Positions 34,645 through 44,625 of a stretch of DNA of 64,000 bases are shown here, one piece after another (position 1 is the stretch's first letter; each line of letters starts with the position of its first letter). Origin of the DNA: Parietichytrium sp. I65-24A (lineage: Eukaryota; Sar; Bigyra; Thraustochytrida; Thraustochytriidae). The notes beneath the pieces were generated by a model. The model saw only the letters and a program-made list of their open reading frames with translations, was not told where the DNA came from and ran no database searches. The position numbers were made by a program, and so were the translations under genes. The stretch spans positions 127,584 to 191,583 of the forward strand of contig BLSF01000030.1 in NCBI GenBank assembly GCA_012862575.1, read 5' to 3'.

Positions 34645-36093
34645 CTATTTCGATTGGGCAGACCATGCGGCTATGCGCTCATCGGCAGCGTCTAGGCCAA
34701 AGAATCGGATCGCGTTTTCTGTGGTTCGACGCGCGATTTCTTCTTCAGAGATGGACCCGCCATGGAAATTCTCTGCGATCGCGCGACAGACTGCTGGAAG
34801 CGCACCAGGCTCATTGTTGCTGGCCTTTTTATACCCCGTCTCTACTGGAAAGTACTCTTTGCCAGGGCGCATGAAAGGACTGTCGGTCTCGATCATGAGC
34901 CGATCCAGTGAAAGAAGGTCAGGGTCCGCGATAGCATCTAGCGTCCCTGTTCCTGCTGCGCGGTTCTTCATTCCGATATAGCCGGTAAGTCCAATGTGAT
35001 AGCCTCTGGATACAAGCTGCGTTAGGTCTGCCTTATCGCCAGTGAAGCAGTGCACACAAATCCGGCTTGGGTCTATCTGTCCGTCGAACTTTCCGAGAAT
35101 CTCTGCAGCATGATCAACTGCGCCAAGAGGTTCTCCTTTATCCGCGTCCCGGTCACGCAAGTGCACGAAGAGCGGCCGTTGTAACTCCGCAGCGAGCTTG
35201 ACTTGAGCTTCGAACGCTCGCTTTTGAGTCTCCATCGGGGAGAACATTCTATCGTAGTCAAGGCCACACTCTCCAAGACTCACACAAAACGGGCTTGACG
35301 CCATACTACGAAGCGCTTCTAACTTTTCAGGGTCAACTTCACTATCCGAAGCAATGGTCTTGGCATCATGCGGATGCTATTTGCCGAAAATTTCATCAGG
35401 AGCTCTACAAGTCAGTTTGCGAAAACATGAGGTAAAAAAAAACACGACCTGAACACTTGAAACGAGCCGCAGACTTACCACTCCAACGGTTGCATAAACC
35501 TTGACACGAGGCAGCCTCTTGCCTCCAACATCATGCGCGTCCTCGTCAGGCGCCATCGTCTTCGAAGACCATGCTTCACACATTTCTATTCCAGCAGCTG
35601 CAGAAGCGAGCGAGCACCCCGTTAAGAGCACCCGCGTAACACCTGCAGCGGCTGCTCGTCGAAGTTGCATCGCCGCCGCACCACGCCCGACTCGCGACTG
35701 GATATTGATGCCAATGTCGACAAGCTCCTGCACTGCACCATCTTGCCCGCGCACTGCGAAAGAGTTATGGAGGAATGCCATTCGTTTCGCCTCATCTTCC
35801 TTGTCTTCGGCCCCGCCCTTCGGTTTCGCACTGTTGGCACCGCTTTTTCCTTTACCCTTTCCTTTGCCGTCCATCGCTTCTAGTTGCGCACGAGCTTCAG
35901 CCGGCAGAGCATTCAAGAAAGTCTTCTTCTGCTGCCGCAGCTCTCGCAACTTACTGCCAAGCTCGCCGCCACTTGCATCATGCTGCTGCTGTTGCTGCTG
36001 CTGCTTTCCTCGACTTTGCTTTTGAGCATGTCGCAAGTCATTCTCCTCTTTCAAGATGGCGCGCCACCTGGCCATGTTCTCCTGGGACAACAT
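34645..36093 (-). CDS. TatD-family metal-dependent DNase, two exons
   Basis: Exon 1 is 36093-35479, the intron 35478-35377 (102 bp, GTAAGT..AATAG, phase 0), exon 2 35376-34645; 448 aa. The TatD core begins near residue 123 with ELVDIGINIQS, the TATDN1-like opening without HxH. It continues with VYATVGVHPHDAK across the splice, SLGECGLDYDR (metal-ligand Glu), LFVHLRDRD and CVHCFTGD (His ligands) and LMIETDSPF (Asp). All metal ligands are present, so 3'-5' nuclease activity on DNA is expected from the family. The first 120 residues are an unusual extension with poly-Gln (about 31-38), a KGKGKGKSG run and a charged helix. The ATG start is clear. A nearer acceptor (TTGTAG) is excluded because it gives a stop. 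Confidence 0.92.
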
Positions 36094-37422
36094 CCTCGCT
36101 CCACTTTGTGAACCTCTATGAAATCAAATTTGACCGAATCAACCAGATCTGATCTAGTCCAGTCCAACGCATACAGCGAGTTCGTCCTCTCTCCACACTT
36201 GAACCCTCCGATGGCTTCCTGAGGCTTCCTGCTTCTGCTGTTTGGTGTCTGCCTGGCGCACAAAGTTGCAATTGGAGCAATAGATTGCAATAACTTAGAT
36301 TGCAATGAATTTTAGTGGTGCAACAGATTGCAATAGATTTTAGGTGGCCAAGTCATGCCAAGTCCATTGATTGACTCACTTTGGACAATCTGAGTTTTAA
36401 CTTAAAATGAGAGAATGAATTGGGAGGTTGCGCGAACGCATGTAAGATTTCTGAGAATGAACACTTGGGAATGGAATTGCTCTGAAAGAATGTCCACCCA
36501 CCCTGTTGCATCAATCAATCAATGACTTGGAAGTAATTTTTGTCCAAGTTACAGAATCAGAATGTTAGTTATCGGTGGTACCAGTAACTATGAGGACAGT
36601 AATGCTCGGAGTCCGTGGCAATCCTAAAGGCCACACATAAGTGGACTAATAGACACCGGTAGGCGTGTTCATGAACCTTCCCTAGGTCGCTGCTGGACCT
36701 TTGCTTAGTCGGATGCCTAAGAATACCTGGGCTATAGCTCGGTAATACCGGTATGAGTACGGTAGCAAACAGAAGTTCTTGTTGGTTCTATTGCGATCTA
36801 CGCGAAAACCCGGGTGGGTATTGGGGAACCCTTCCGAAACAAACGCTTGCCATTTCTATTGTATTCTCTACCCTATTGTTTAGTGATGACTTTCGATAGA
36901 GAGATCCCTATTACATGAGCTAACCTAATTTTGGGTTGAGACGAAGAACATTCGCGAAGAGTATTCCTCAATCCACCTTAAATCGCCAATCAAAACAGGT
37001 GGTGCAGAAGAGGAGTTTAAGGCGCATGAGCTCCGCACTGCTCCATTACGGATTGCTAGTTTAAATACTAATAGTCGAGGTTGCGTGGCGGAGACGCACA
37101 GGACACAATAGTCGCAAGTAAGACACTGTGGGAAACATACGCAAAAAAGGTACGCGAGGACACTATTTGCAAAGTGCAAAAGAGGTGCTAGGGAGGAGGA
37201 AGGAGGACAGTTTGCGGGAAATTTTCGCTGGAGGATCTGATCGTCGCGCAAGATTATTATTGCGCATTGTTCGCGTCTCGATGGTGCGCGAAATAATATG
37301 GCTTTAGAATTTTGGACAGCGTGATTGGAGCGCGAGATTTATGCGCGGGATGCATGGATGGCGATGTACTGACGTAAATGTGACGCTTGATATTTTGTTC
37401 TTTCATAGTTTACTTCTAGAAA
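36094..37422. other. Divergent intergenic region
   Basis: 1.33 kb between TatD (-) and the small membrane-protein gene (+). It has a TTGCAATAGATT repeat series (about 36269-36340), otherwise unstructured sequence with many short palindromes. No gene seen. Confidence 0.6.
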
Positions 37423-37762
37423 ATGAGCGCATTCACTGGACTGGGAGCTGCTGCTTCCCGCGCACTCAAGACTGACGCAAAGTTCTTCATTGTTGGAGGT
37501 GGAGCATCTGCTTTCGTACGTAGTTTCTGTGCATGAGGATTTTGTTTGCGTGATACAGGGTCGGGTTGTCAAGGCTAACTGATTCATTTTTTTTTTCTGT
37601 TTGTTGGTTTGCTAAAATCAATAGATGCTCGGCCTTGCTGCATGGGCAAGCTGCTCCGAGGAGACTCTCAAGCACGAGTCCACCTTCGCAAGGCGATACA
37701 TTGGCAAGTACAGACAGTACAACATTGAGCAGGCTAAGGCTCATGGCGTTGCTCATCATTAG
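37423..37762 (+). CDS. 76-aa single-pass membrane protein, two exons
   Basis: Exon 1 is 37423-37515, the intron 37516-37624 (109 bp, GTACGT..AATAG, phase 0), exon 2 37625-37762; 76 aa. The protein has a short Ala/Lys N-terminus, one hydrophobic segment spanning the splice (about residues 21-41, FFIVGGGASAF then MLGLAAWASC), and a basic, aromatic tail (FARRYIGKYRQYN) ending HGVAHH. Size, Gly/Ala-rich membrane segment and charge pattern resemble small inner-membrane subunits of mitochondrial respiratory complexes or ATP synthase. That is inference and I do not recognise the family. The intron fits both reading frame and consensus, and exon 2 ends with TAG. It converges on the VOC gene with a 231-bp gap. 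Confidence 0.75.
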
Positions 37763-37993
37763 ATTCCATAAAACACAAAAGTTTCAAAGAACGCAAGTTT
37801 TGCTTCTGTAGCCTGGTCACTCTTTTTTCTGAATTCTGATATCCTCAATCAATCCAAACAAGTCGAAGAAATTGGCAAGCCTGAAGAATTTTAAATTATT
37901 CGATGTAAAATAAGATGGATGATATTTTGAGAGGAAAAAGTGGAGGAAATAAGAAATAAGCGGCGTTCGGGCTTTGTGTTGACGCAAAGGCTA

Positions 37994-38729
37994 TCACAAT
38001 TTTGCCCGTTTGACATTCTTGCCGTGTGCATCCGAGGCAGCGTGCGCATTCTCACTCTCGGAGATTCTGCGGTCAAGGATTGAGAGGTCGTACTCGTCGT
38101 TGCCGTATCCACGCAATGTACAGGTGAGCTCCAAGTTATAACCGCTCGGGTCCGTAAAGTAACAGGAATGGATAAAGTCGTGGTCCACCACCTTGCTGAC
38201 GGGTGTGCCATACTTTTTGATTTGCTCGCGAAGCTGATGCAGCTGTTCCAAGCTTTCGCACCGATATGCCATGTGATGATGCATTCCAACTGGCCACACC
38301 TGGAAGAAAGATGGTGGGTTTATGGAGTCCAGCGGCTCTGTGACGTGATGGCAAGCGTTAGCAAACGCCAATGTGAGTCTCAAACCCTCCGACCCATAAA
38401 GCAAACTCACCTTGGAACTCTACGAACGAGATTTCATTGCCGTTTCCCGCCTCCAAAAAGCAGTGTTTGGCGCCTCTGATTCCGTGCATTGGGTAGATTG
38501 CTCGCAACTTCATCCCCATTGCCCCTTCATAAAAGTTGATCGTCTCGCGCATGCTCTTGCAAACCAGCGCGATATGGTGAAACCCAGACGGCATCCTTTC
38601 CCCGCGCTGCGCTCCCAAGGTGCCCCCATGCACCTGCGGATGGAGCCCTTCTTTTGTGCCTTTCTTCGCATCTTCATCTCGATCCCAGAGGATCGGTCCT
38701 TTGTATGGCTCCGGCTGTGCTGGCGGCAT
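37994..38729 (-). CDS. VOC (glyoxalase/dioxygenase-like) protein, two exons
   Basis: Exon 1 is 38729-38411, the intron 38410-38338 (73 bp, GTGAGT..TCACAG with a GCTAAC branch-like site), exon 2 38337-37994; 220 aa. Two beta-alpha-beta-beta-beta modules of the vicinal oxygen chelate fold are visible. The first has FHHIALVCKSMRETINFYEGAMGMKL and ends in EISFVEF. The second has GMHHHMAYRC and HSCYFTDPSGYNLELTC. His in each first strand and Glu in each last strand fit metal-binding positions. Substrate unknown: glyoxalase-like and ring-cleavage dioxygenase-like roles are both possible. A later acceptor at CTTCCAG was rejected because it breaks the frame. Residues 1-45 are a hydrophilic extension. 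No clear targeting signal. Confidence 0.88.
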
Positions 38730-38805
38730 TCTCTTCCTTGGCCCTTGTCGAGAAACCTATTTCGCGCGGCTGGCTGTTTTCAGTGCTCGAGACCTTGTGC
38801 ATGAA

Positions 38806-38824
38806 TACTCGAGTACAGGTACTG
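38806..38824. promoter_or_regulatory. ACTCGAGTAC element upstream of VOC gene
   Basis: A segment containing the palindromic core ACTCGAGT, followed closely by a GGTACT, lies 77-95 bp upstream of the VOC ATG. It resembles the perfect palindrome at 48714-48727. Regulatory role is inferred. Confidence 0.3.
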
Positions 38825-39225
38825 CCTTTCCTTCAGAATTCAGATATAGCAGCTATGGTGCATGTGTCATACTTGCCGTTTGTCCGCTCATGCCAAGTAT
38901 CACTTTTGATCTAATTTCTTCAACTTGCATGTCTCTCTACTTGCAAGTTATAACTAGCGTCGCGCCAACCCACATCGATGGCCTCCGCTTTTGGTGGCCT
39001 ATCTGCCATAAACCTCTATCGCAAAAGCAAAGCGCCTTGATTCTTTTGATTTGAAAATACACTTTTTTGAGTGCGATGGATAAGATGTCATTCATTCCAG
39101 CTTTCAATCGGGCTGACCTGGCTGATGCTCCAGTTCGTGGAATACTCTTCGAGATGAGGTGAGAATGAAAACGAGAGGAGAATGGAAATAAAAATGTGAT
39201 GAGAACAGGAATGGGAAATGAATAT

Positions 39226-39274
39226 GCAAATGAAAATGAAAATGAAAATGAAAATGAAAATGCAAATGAAAATG
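39226..39274. repeat. GAAAAT hexanucleotide microsatellite
   Basis: About eight GAAAAT/GCAAAT units in non-coding DNA upstream of the carboxypeptidase gene. Confidence 0.9.
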
Positions 39275-39509
39275 AGCTGTTTCCGACATTTTCCGACTCA
39301 ACAACTCCCTTCCAAATTCTCTTGTCCAAGAAAGATCAAGATAGGACCATCGAACTCTTCTTTATTCGCCAACTCTTCCTTGTTCGTCTTGGGTCCGTTG
39401 GCGCTGCTGGGTCACGATCCTATCGTGCGGACACTGCGGACGTCCTTCTATCTCTCTCAGTACGATCCTCTACTGCATCGCCAAAACGAGGGCGACACTC
39501 TCCGGACAA

Positions 39510-39542
39510 GTGGGACTCGTGGGACTCTGGGACTCGTGGGAC
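39510..39542. repeat. GTGGGACTC minisatellite
   Basis: Three to four 9-bp units, one interrupted (GTGGGACTCTGGGACTC). The same word is repeated inside the SEC14-EDR2 gene (63594-63655). Confidence 0.8.
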
Positions 39543-39884
39543 GAGAAGCGATTCGGAGGTGCGCGCAATAGTCTTTCTATAGTCTGCCTGGCTTGAACGG
39601 AGGCACAGGTAGTTAGTTGGTTAGTTGCGTGCGATATAGTTGGTGCAAACTGTGCAAATATAGAAGGTCGAACACGGATCAGGATCAGGAACAGGCGAAA
39701 CGGGAAGAGATAGAGATTGAAAGATCCGTCGATTGGCTTTGGAAAGGTCTTTTGGGAGAACGGTGACTTGCGTTCTTTTCTACCAAACTTTCGGTTCATG
39801 AACCTATCTATCGTTGCCCGTCAAGAACGAAGCATTTGATCAGGCGGCCTTTACTTGTGAGAGGAGTGCGGAAAGGCAGAGCAG

Positions 39885-41825
39885 ATGCTTGAGAACGGCG
39901 AGCGTTCTTGGCTGGTGCCTCCAACTCTTGATTCGCAGCACGCAGAGTTTGTCAAATTTTCATGCGATTTCGACTCGGGAAATTGTGGACCGGTGGCTTG
40001 CACGGCACCATGGAGTTTCGAATTGACGCCGAGAGCAGATTGCGAAGGCCAGGACTGCGAAACTCGGAGTCGGACTTGGTTTTACTTCTCCGTTGAGAAC
40101 GTGCCGCAGAATCAGAAGGTGCAGCTCAGAGTGGCCAGGATGAACAGCCAAAAAGGGCTCTACGAGAACGGGTTCAAACCTGTGTGCAAAGTTGGGGTGA
40201 CAGGGAAGTGGAATCGAATTCCTGGAGCAGTGTATTTTGAACCTTCTGATGAGAAAGGAGAAGCTTCCATCTCTTTTTCGCACAAGTTTCTTTCTAGATC
40301 GGGTGAGCCAGTTTTCTTTGCATTTTGTCACCCGTACTCTTACGAGGAGATCTTGAAGAAAATCGTCAAGCTAGAGAAACGATATTCTCGGCGAATCGAG
40401 AACGCAGGGGCTGACCGGCCGGAAATTGAAATAGACACCGAGTCACAAATCTACTATCACAGAGAGTGTCTTGTGAAGTCGGTGAAAGGCCGACGGGTGG
40501 ATATTTTGACAATCACCAATGCCTCATCTAACCGAGACAAGAAACTGGAGCGCGAACATCTGGCTGGCTTTCTATTCAAGCACCAAAACATTTTCCCAGA
40601 CTTGAGAGAAAACGCACAAACACAGCAACACGAACCCTGCGAGCATTTTGAAGGCAAACCTATTGTATTCGTCACTTCGCGAGTCCATCCTGGCGAGACT
40701 CCAGCGCAGTACTGTTTCGACGGTTTTCTCGATTTTATCACAAACGAGCAAGACGAACGCGCAAAGGTATTGCGAGACCAGTACGTGTTCAAGCTGATTC
40801 CTGTCTTGAACCCAGATGGCGTCGCGCTTGGCCACTATCGCAGTGATACTTTGGGAGTGAACTTGAACAGATTCTACCACAACCCAACCTTCGAGGCACA
40901 ACCCTCCATCGCTGCCGTGCGCGCACTTGTGCTGCACTACGCTCGAAACATTTCTTTGTATTTAGACATGCACGCCCACGCGAGTAAGAGGGGTTGTTTC
41001 TTGTTCGGAAATCACTATGAGGACTTGGAACGCCAGGTGGAAAATATGCTCTTCAGCCATCTGGTGTCTTTGAACACACCGTACTTGGACTTAGCCGCAT
41101 GTGATTTTTCCAAGAAGAATATGAGCAACAAAGACAAGTACGACACGTCTGTGTCAAAAGAAGGATCCAGCCGCGTGGCGATATATCGAGCAACTGGAAT
41201 TCTCCGCTGCTACACGCTGGAGTGCAACTACAATTGTGGGAAGTCATTGCATGATATCCCAGCCGCTGGCCCTGCTTTTGCTGGACCCAAGCTCACACGA
41301 AAAACTGTGTCACAAGGGAAATCGCAGAATAGGCCTGATAGTGCCTCAAGTGAGCGCTCAGGAAATCGGTGCTTATCCCCTGAGCGACGTATGGCTGACA
41401 TGTCTCCAAACTCTGTAAAGTATACCCCCGAGTCATGGGCTGAGGTCGGAAAGGCGTGTGCGGTAGCTCTGCTAGATCTCTCAGGTTCCGCCAACCCAGC
41501 ATCTCGACTCACTCGCTCAACATTTCAGAATCTAGACGGAATGAGGGCGCATATCCGCTCGAAACTTGAAAAGTCGCGAAGCAAAACAAAGGCTGGAGGT
41601 GCGAGCAATCCAAAACCTCGCCTTAAGGCGTCAACACGGACTCTTCAAAAGCAGTGTTTGGAAGACTTCTCCAAAAGCCTAACAATGAACGACCAATCCG
41701 TCAAAACAAACCACATGAAATCTATGGCCATGTTGCTGCGAAAGTCCCAGACTGGCCTGCCTGCAATTTCCAAGTCCCGGTCACTCTCACGAGTGCAAGG
41801 GCTCTCAAAGCATCTTGGCCGCTGA
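39885..41825 (+). CDS. Cytosolic carboxypeptidase, CCP5/AGBL5-like
   Basis: A 646-residue M14 metallocarboxypeptidase of the cytosolic (M14B) group. CCP5-type members remove the branch-point glutamate from polyglutamylated tubulin (family knowledge). An N-terminal beta domain (about 20-150, FDSGN, then RTWFYFSV and FCHPYSYEE) precedes the catalytic domain. Zinc ligands sit in SRVHPGETPAQY (His and Glu near 266-269) and LDMHAHASKRG (His near 365). The NPDG and LNRFY motifs are present, and the general-base Glu lies in TLECNYNCGK (about 446). The C-terminal 170 residues are basic, Ser-rich and low-complexity. The ATG at 39885 fits; no intron. CCP5 rather than CCP1/4/6 is favoured by the HPGETPAQYCFDGFLDF and HPYSYEE wording but is not certain. 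Confidence 0.92.
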   Translation: MLENGERSWLVPPTLDSQHAEFVKFSCDFDSGNCGPVACTAPWSFELTPRADCEGQDCETRSRTWFYFSVENVPQNQKVQLRVARMNSQKGLYENGFKPVCKVGVTGKWNRIPGAVYFEPSDEKGEASISFSHKFLSRSGEPVFFAFCHPYSYEEILKKIVKLEKRYSRRIENAGADRPEIEIDTESQIYYHRECLVKSVKGRRVDILTITNASSNRDKKLEREHLAGFLFKHQNIFPDLRENAQTQQHEPCEHFEGKPIVFVTSRVHPGETPAQYCFDGFLDFITNEQDERAKVLRDQYVFKLIPVLNPDGVALGHYRSDTLGVNLNRFYHNPTFEAQPSIAAVRALVLHYARNISLYLDMHAHASKRGCFLFGNHYEDLERQVENMLFSHLVSLNTPYLDLAACDFSKKNMSNKDKYDTSVSKEGSSRVAIYRATGILRCYTLECNYNCGKSLHDIPAAGPAFAGPKLTRKTVSQGKSQNRPDSASSERSGNRCLSPERRMADMSPNSVKYTPESWAEVGKACAVALLDLSGSANPASRLTRSTFQNLDGMRAHIRSKLEKSRSKTKAGGASNPKPRLKASTRTLQKQCLEDFSKSLTMNDQSVKTNHMKSMAMLLRKSQTGLPAISKSRSLSRVQGLSKHLGR

Positions 41826-42287
41826 ATACGTATTGTAACTTTTTTTAAATTAAACTAACATGATAACTAAATCTTGTCTGCTGACGCTTGCCACCTGACC
41901 GGGCTCATTTCTTCAACCGCCAAACAAATGACCCGACAAGAACGAGATTGGCGCTGAAGGAGCAGCAGCCATTATCCAACCTTGGAAAAAGTAAACCTGT
42001 ACGGACCGTCTTGAAGCGCGGGTGCCTTTGGCCCAACTCCCATGAAGTTGAGTACTTATCGTCCTTCGTGGCTGACGTTCTTGTGTCTTTCGGAGGAGGG
42101 GTTTTTGGCTGGGCCGAAAGTAGGGTTGAAAAAAAAATACCTGTGATTCGTCGTGTGCCGGCGTCAAGTAATACAGAACGTGTGACCCCCGAAATGGAGT
42201 GGTTTCGAATCAGCAATGTACAGAACTCAGTTGTTAAAAAGATGTAGAAGGTATAATGATCAAATAGTCCCACTTTCCCTCAACTTC
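41826..42287. other. Convergent 3' intergenic region
   Basis: 462 bp between the 3' ends of the carboxypeptidase and EEP genes. A 119-codon open frame here has no support. Presumably 3' UTRs. Confidence 0.55.
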
Positions 42288-44024
42288 TCAGCTCCACTTC
42301 GTTGCCAGGTAGCTTTCCTGAAAGAGAAGCTCGGCTGATAATGGAATATGGTCGGACGGGGTGACGTCGTTGGGAAACCAAGTGTGCCTTGCAGCTTCAT
42401 TTTCAACGAGAAGAGCCTCCCACGGCCCCAGAAATTCAGGATTGTGGTCCAAGCGACCAGAAGCCTCCACCAAGAACTCTTCGTTGTCCCAGCGCTTCGG
42501 TTTTGTATCGTATGGATCTGGAATAGACGCAAGCATACGCTCGTCCATCATGTGCCCGCTAGCCTTCCGCCTCCCCTTGTCGTCAAGCTGTGGCCCTTCA
42601 AGAGGATCAGGAACTCGGAGTTCCAGCAACCTCATGGGGGAGAATCTCTCCTTACTGAAGAAGATATAATCTGCGCAACCACGGAATCGCTCGGAGTTGA
42701 CAGTTGCCCTTGGCTCTTTCCCATTTTGATATTTTGAGTAGGCGGACTCCAGGCCGAGCGAGTGAACTAGACTATCGTCAGCCGACCCTCCAGCTCGAGA
42801 TCGGCTCATACTTACTTGCAGATTCAGAGAATTGTTTTCATATTTTGGGATCAACGCTGTGTCTGCCTTTAGATTGTGAGCCGCACAGAGTGGATTACTT
42901 GGTCCTCTCAGAACCCAGTCTTGTACCGTCTCGAGCGCTTCGTCAACGACGTATTTGCCAGGGCTCGTCGGCTTTTTAAGGTACTTGCTGACCGGGGAAT
43001 GATTCGAGCTCTCTACAGTCGTCACCGGCAAACTGGGCTGACTAAATTCTCCAACTCCAACCGCGGTCAAACCTGCGACAATAAATTCATAGGTCAAGCC
43101 AGAAGCAAGACCGCACACAATTGCAGACTTCAAATCACCACCTTTGAAGGTGAGTGGCTCCCCGAAGCCGAGCATCACATTGCCCCCTACTCGCCTGCGG
43201 ATGACAAAGCCTTCAAGTGGGGCGTCGCCAGTCTCGTAAAGCTCGCCCCAGGACACCTTGATTTGAGCCTGGCTTATCACCTCCGCGACTGGCCTCTCTT
43301 CCAAAGGGGCTGGGACCTTCAGTTGGGAAGGGTATCTTCCCTGTCGAATCATGTAATAGTTGTCGCTGTGTGGAAATAGGTTGAAAGACCCGCACATCAC
43401 CACGGGAAGTTGAAAATCAGTGTTGAACCTTTCGATGGACTTGAGTAGCATCAAGAGCTGCTTCTTTTGTACGATCTCCAGGTCCTGAGTTTTCGGAGCA
43501 ACTAATTGTGCGTTGACAACGCACACGGCTGAAGGGTGATCCGACTCTTCCCAGGGCTGCAGGGATAATATGCTTGCGCAGTTGTCCTGTTGCAGCCTGC
43601 CGCTTGGGTTCTTCTCGCAAAGAAACTCCCCCACCTGATTGAAATCCACGTGCTCAGACGCAAAGAGCTGAAACTTGTCCCTAAGGAAAAAGGTTGCCAC
43701 TCCGTCGCGAAATCGGTTTGCCCGCTTATGGAAGATGCTGTCGTAACCTGCTTCGCTCAGCTTTGGCCGCCACCAGTCATCATAGTGATCAGCCTCTTGC
43801 AGGCAGACGATATCTGCACCGAGCTGAAGGACGCACTTCAATAGCTTTTCCTTTCGCACATTCCAATTCACATGCGAGGCCGAGCAGTACGCGTACTGCG
43901 GACCTTTCAATTTGGATTGCGAGAGCACATTATACGATGCGACCTTGAGCTGCGTTTTCGCCGCTGCCCCCCCAGGGTTGGTCCGCCATCCTTGAGCGGC
44001 TACAAACCCGTCTGGCTCAGGCAT
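42288..44024 (-). CDS. EEP-family protein with FN3 insertion and altered active site
   Basis: A 578-residue endonuclease/exonuclease/phosphatase fold, nearest by eye to CCR4/Angel deadenylase-like proteins. Family motifs are VASYNVLSQ (Asn), DIVCLQEADHY (Glu), FRGCADYIFFS (Asp) and the terminal PSDHIPLSAELLF (Asp-His). The position normally GDFN reads CGSFNLFPHS (about residue 209), so the catalytic Asp is Ser; the Asn remains. A fibronectin type III-like module (about 238-335; KVSWGELYETGDAPLEGFVI.. LTYEFIVAGLTAVGVGEFS) is inserted between the two halves of the fold. The open frame extends to a TTG, but the first ATG is 44024. No intron. Catalysis is probably reduced or lost, so a binding role is possible (inference). 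Confidence 0.88.
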   Translation of the reverse strand: MPEPDGFVAAQGWRTNPGGAAAKTQLKVASYNVLSQSKLKGPQYAYCSASHVNWNVRKEKLLKCVLQLGADIVCLQEADHYDDWWRPKLSEAGYDSIFHKRANRFRDGVATFFLRDKFQLFASEHVDFNQVGEFLCEKNPSGRLQQDNCASILSLQPWEESDHPSAVCVVNAQLVAPKTQDLEIVQKKQLLMLLKSIERFNTDFQLPVVMCGSFNLFPHSDNYYMIRQGRYPSQLKVPAPLEERPVAEVISQAQIKVSWGELYETGDAPLEGFVIRRRVGGNVMLGFGEPLTFKGGDLKSAIVCGLASGLTYEFIVAGLTAVGVGEFSQPSLPVTTVESSNHSPVSKYLKKPTSPGKYVVDEALETVQDWVLRGPSNPLCAAHNLKADTALIPKYENNSLNLQVSMSRSRAGGSADDSLVHSLGLESAYSKYQNGKEPRATVNSERFRGCADYIFFSKERFSPMRLLELRVPDPLEGPQLDDKGRRKASGHMMDERMLASIPDPYDTKPKRWDNEEFLVEASGRLDHNPEFLGPWEALLVENEAARHTWFPNDVTPSDHIPLSAELLFQESYLATKWS

Positions 44025-44625
44025 GCTCGCTCTCTGGCACAACGCATCCAACTCGCGCGCATTCCTCGAGAGCTCAACTCCTTCGACTGGTTAGTTTCTC
44101 TATTGTAGGCTAACACGAAGGCAACCTCTCCTCCCAGTGCGCGTAAGTCTCCTACCGCAGTTGCAAGTCGGGCGGCGTTCTCATTCCCGGCATTGTGTGT
44201 TCCCTAATCCTTGAGCCGTGGCATTTTACAAAGGATTTGTCGTCAGCACATCAACATGATCATCGCCATGAGCTGATTGAAAGTGTGAAATGACACGAAT
44301 GCATGCAAGGTTTCCAAATATATACGCAATTGATTGGGTGACCTCATTCACAGCCGAGTCGTCACAGTCTGAGTCCGAGTCATTTGAGATTTGACCGGAT
44401 CTATTTTTTACTAGGCTAGCTGACTGTGAGGTGAATAAGGTCTTCCCTATCATAATTAATAACCAACTGTACCAGCGGTGCCAGCGGTAAACAAATTCTT
44501 AGGTTATCAACCTGTGCACCAAGTATGACACGAGTTCGCTGAAAGATTGTGTGTGGAAGGTATGGACTCCGAGTGCAGCGTCTGTTGGGGTGCGAATGAC
44601 GCAAGCGAGGACGGCGCCTCAACCC
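44025..44625. other. Intergenic region upstream of EEP gene
   Basis: 601 bp between EEP and GCP5, both minus strand. GCGGTGCCAGCGGT direct repeat near 44473. No gene seen. Confidence 0.55.

Larger units (their letters stand above)
38730..39884. other. Divergent intergenic region
   Basis: 1.16 kb between the VOC gene (-) and the carboxypeptidase gene (+). It contains ATACTCGAGTACAGGTACTG at 38815-38834 (about 86-105 bp upstream of the VOC ATG), a GAAAAT hexamer array (39226-39274) and a GTGGGACTC array (39510-39542). No gene seen. Confidence 0.65.

Noticed and set aside
38313-38316. Alternative splice acceptor CTTCCAG in the VOC gene
   Set aside because: It would join exon 1 (phase 1) to exon 2 in the wrong frame; the TCACAG at 38338 restores frame and keeps the VOC fold.
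41888-42247. 119-codon frame between the carboxypeptidase and EEP genes
   Set aside because: Lies in the convergent 3' region, has an overlapping antisense frame of similar length, and shows no recognisable sequence.
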